Assembly (NCBI GenBank): GCA_048594725.1
Contig: JBMDXA010000164.1
Location: 1 to 64,000 of the forward strand
DNA length: 64,000 nt
From: JAFDZV01 sp048594725
Lineage (GTDB): Bacteria > Bacteroidota > Ignavibacteria > OLB7
Reading direction: 5' to 3'
The translations under genes and the position numbers were made by a program. The notes under the pieces are model-generated. The model was not told the origin of the DNA. It did no database searches and saw only the letters and a program-made list of their open reading frames with translations. How positions within the stretch are numbered: the first letter of the stretch is position 1; the number at the start of each line of letters is the position of its first letter. This document shows positions 62,801 to 64,000 of this stretch, in pieces.

Positions 62801-63439
62801 CGCATGGGCGATACACGCTCGCTCGGCGAACTGACCCGCGACTGCCTGGCCGATCTTCTGTGGCCGGATATGCCGCTGGAAAAAGCGGTGAATAATCTCC
62901 ATGCAACCCTCAGCTACGCGCGGCGCTTTCTGGGCGGCAGCAGCACCGTGCAGCAGAACGACGGCGTCTACCAGCTCGGCGATGATGTGGCGATTGATGC
63001 GGCGGAATTCAGAGAGAGCATCAAGAAAGCCAACCGGCTCTATAACGAAGGGGTATACTTCGGTGCCGCGGTGGCATATCGCCAGGCAATCGATTTTGCC
63101 ACGGGCGATTTTCTTGAAGGGATGTACGCGGAGTGGGTGGATACGGTGCGGGAAACACTTCGGGGCGAACTTGCTACCGCGCTGGAACGCCTGATAGCGC
63201 TGGAACTCGATCGCGAAAATTACACGGCTGTTCCTCCCCTCGCCGAGCGCCTGCTGGCGCTGGACGATCTGCACGATGGCGCATACGAAGCGCTGATCCG
63301 CTCCGCGGCCGCACGCGGGGCGCGCCGCGAGGCGTTCAGCTACTACAACCGCTACGAGGCGGCGCTCGATACGTATGGCGCCGGTCCGGCCCGCAAGGTG
63401 ACGGAGTTGATGAACAGAGTGCGCGCCGGTGAACTGTAG
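59807..63439 (+). CDS. Large AAA ATPase-TPR regulator with C-terminal SARP-like HTH-BTAD module
   Basis: The ATG at 59807 is chosen because it overlaps the end of the zinc-ribbon gene; the frame is open further upstream but non-coding in character. Other candidates are 59795 and 59921. The 1210-residue product has an AAA/STAND ATPase domain (MPLVGRERELRALLDAF at about 52-68, Walker A GAAGAGKS at 83-90, Walker B VVLILDDLHYL near 170). A long helical repeat region follows (about 400-950). The C-terminus is an OmpR-like winged helix (about 963-1060, LLWPDMPLEKAVNNLHATLS) and a BTAD domain (about 1065-1205). This reverses the order of AfsR, where the DNA-binding and BTAD parts come first. It is likely an ATP-dependent transcription activator of unknown target. 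Confidence 0.88.
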   Translation: MNEARRGQQRRSAGFVGGEMLDLPPEPGSTPETTAYSIMSPRIKDFINRGIMPLVGRERELRALLDAFAGLLEGEPRAVWMSGAAGAGKSRLLDELKARARDHTARSLVVHAKWYEGEGVELGPLSNALEVLRPAIAAPLAARIYRDGAVVTVDAAVEAVQIASRRYPVVLILDDLHYLGSSNELGRFVAAIEEIPLLLVVTTRPTENPALRSFRAALAGSIPPQELEIGPLDGAGIAEAATALFGTPPPEGMLEQMAALSAGLPLSLREVFRELIAADHLVAVGADQWEWHTGMLSDEELRGIGDRVHGFSGRLASLPPAERGILAMAAYLGEQFNRDLLRHLCERTVGWDDHAFERLILGGFLSVSTPSIRLGAREPEGRVCYAFMHTLLWKAAATIEPQRLPERGDLAAMTLDILMRGIGELYTVAPLEGLDVCAFPDADLGRLFSWLVAVGRKLSPIYAETYTALCRLTLEPCRAPELAIAGKDGLLSSYLEALSVYGDRLYITGARETLHHVASEIASILERLAPQPPGSPEERMIRLDAAVVVWKDALTQGDPGRAKGLLDELLKVLPAPSLQSDRELRGAAEAIRLVASYSFGRGDFAEALDMAAPYINEMDRMRPETLNAMMKVLLYAMIKASRQKEAGEMVDAGLRLRREADLFTEYELLIHAANYAHSIRDFDAVRRHATELRRLSDQYPAYRNLSTNYFHLPLVAAFDGNHDELLRLERDFRAVPPPARSSAQQVVIAKHQFQIAWNLLCAPERSLGFGQEIRAAGVQMPPIYRLSFAREELRSRIDLQQREKITEVLAEVEGCCSQVGGDYDDPQSKANRQLGALKALAGAIEQDRMLGLPDYLANLSADSIEITDAFRMGNALLELAAQSTGMKRELNDAAYTVLELAVNGAKDNKSVGLAHYHFDRCADRLPKTRLSRFRQAVGDDPRKGEERSSDGETPAAHAPLPDARMLRAFGALRVEGVDEAGAKLESKTRTLVAALVVARMGDTRSLGELTRDCLADLLWPDMPLEKAVNNLHATLSYARRFLGGSSTVQQNDGVYQLGDDVAIDAAEFRESIKKANRLYNEGVYFGAAVAYRQAIDFATGDFLEGMYAEWVDTVRETLRGELATALERLIALELDRENYTAVPPLAERLLALDDLHDGAYEALIRSAAARGARREAFSYYNRYEAALDTYGAGPARKVTELMNRVRAGEL

Positions 63440-63916
63440 ATGCGGGGAGGGACGCGCAGCGCCATCCCCCTGAAATCACATCCCGCGATCTGCGGCGCCC
63501 GAAGCCGCACGGGCTCCCCTGCCAGTGCATGACGTCCGGCATCCTCTCCCATGGCCGGGATGATATCCGATTTGTCGTTCCCTCTGCCGGCCAACTACCC
63601 ACTCCGGTGAACGGATGCCTCCCTCCGGCAGCTCCCCCGCACCGTTGCCATACCGATGCCTGCCTGCGGAACGGGACTCCCGGAGCTTCGATTGAAACGC
63701 CGTTGATTATGGACTCCGGGACTCCCGTGCGCCGGCAGAGAGATGATATTGCAGAGAACGTAGAGGCCATGATGGTGCATCCGCACAGATGACGAGCACC
63801 TGCCGTTTCGGGGAATCAGTTTCCGGGGGATACGCTATCGGGGGTTCGATGGTGTGATGTTCCTCGGATAACCGGTGAGGAACAGGACGCGGGGAAGATA
63901 GACGGGGCTCGCCTCA
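63440..63916. other. Intergenic region
   Basis: 477 bases. No gene, RNA or strong terminator is recognised. Short frames on both strands have no family resemblance. A small GGACTCC-like heptamer patch lies near 63710-63730. Confidence 0.5.
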
Positions 63917-64000
63917 ATGTCAACAGATAAACCACATGATATTCCGCTGCCGGATGAAAGCTCCGGAAAGGGAAATGCTGATCCGAACGATACGATGAAA
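63917..64000 (+). CDS. Start of an unidentified gene (cut by window edge)
   Basis: ATG at 63917 opens a frame of 28 codons to the window end (MSTDKPHDIPLPDES, then a Gly/Asn/Asp-rich stretch). The composition is polar and soluble, like a flexible N-terminus. The ribosome binding site is weak. Too little is present to name it. Confidence 0.42.
   Translation, partial: MSTDKPHDIPLPDESSGKGNADPNDTMK

Overview
The window is a high-GC bacterial chromosome segment with densely packed, mostly single-copy housekeeping genes and several very large secreted proteins. Two secreted proteins end in C-terminal domains that look like type IX secretion (T9SS) sorting signals. There is also a TPR-LuxR regulator of a type frequent in Bacteroidota, and few strong Shine-Dalgarno sites outside a handful of genes. 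Together these point to the Bacteroidota/Chlorobiota (FCB) group, possibly a Kapaibacteria-like lineage. This placement is inferred from gene content; no rRNA gene is present to confirm it.

Layout. 1-1429 (minus): ECF sigma factor, anti-sigma factor and the start of a secreted protein. 1886-4447 (plus): FlhF-like SRP GTPase overlapping a FimV-like AMIN/TPR membrane protein, then a tiny membrane ORF. 4617-9036 (minus): predicted lipoprotein, M28 metallopeptidase with PA and PDZ domains, Bcp peroxiredoxin, cupin. 9147-25619 (plus): three giant tandem thioester alpha-2-macroglobulin-like proteins with an RNA ligase between the second and third. 25843-26513 (minus): two small proteins. 26613-30745 (plus): SRP RNA, then an RNase E/G whose S1 domain is split by a disordered insert of about 695 residues. 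30944-37633 (plus): dxr, rseP, surE, an LptF/LptG permease and moeA. 37835-41865 (plus): a giant FG-GAP/ASPIC protein and a VOC protein. 42020-51154 (minus): T9SS-type cargo, OmpA-like protein, T9SS-type cargo. 51819-53477 (minus): TPR-LuxR regulator. 54129-57630 (plus): gnd, zwf and pgl, the whole oxidative pentose phosphate branch. 57831-58343 (minus): purE. 58495-64000 (plus): a 49-residue membrane protein, a double zinc ribbon overlapping a large AAA-TPR-BTAD regulator, and the start of another gene.

The intergenic regions hold most of the unusual structure. Heptanucleotide tandem arrays recur at many gene ends. The main family has the unit GATTTTS and a GATTGGGG cap, and where a flanking gene can be assigned the cap almost always points away from it. 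About 150-bp palindromic elements with paired CGGAGT/ACTCCG hairpins also recur, one of them inside the pentose phosphate gene cluster.

The most notable coding observations are two. First, the first macroglobulin carries segments resembling two modules of a TonB-dependent receptor, an N-terminal carboxypeptidase-regulatory-like domain and a plug-like piece placed in its bait region. Second, the RNase E/G has its intrinsically disordered region inside the S1 domain rather than at a terminus.
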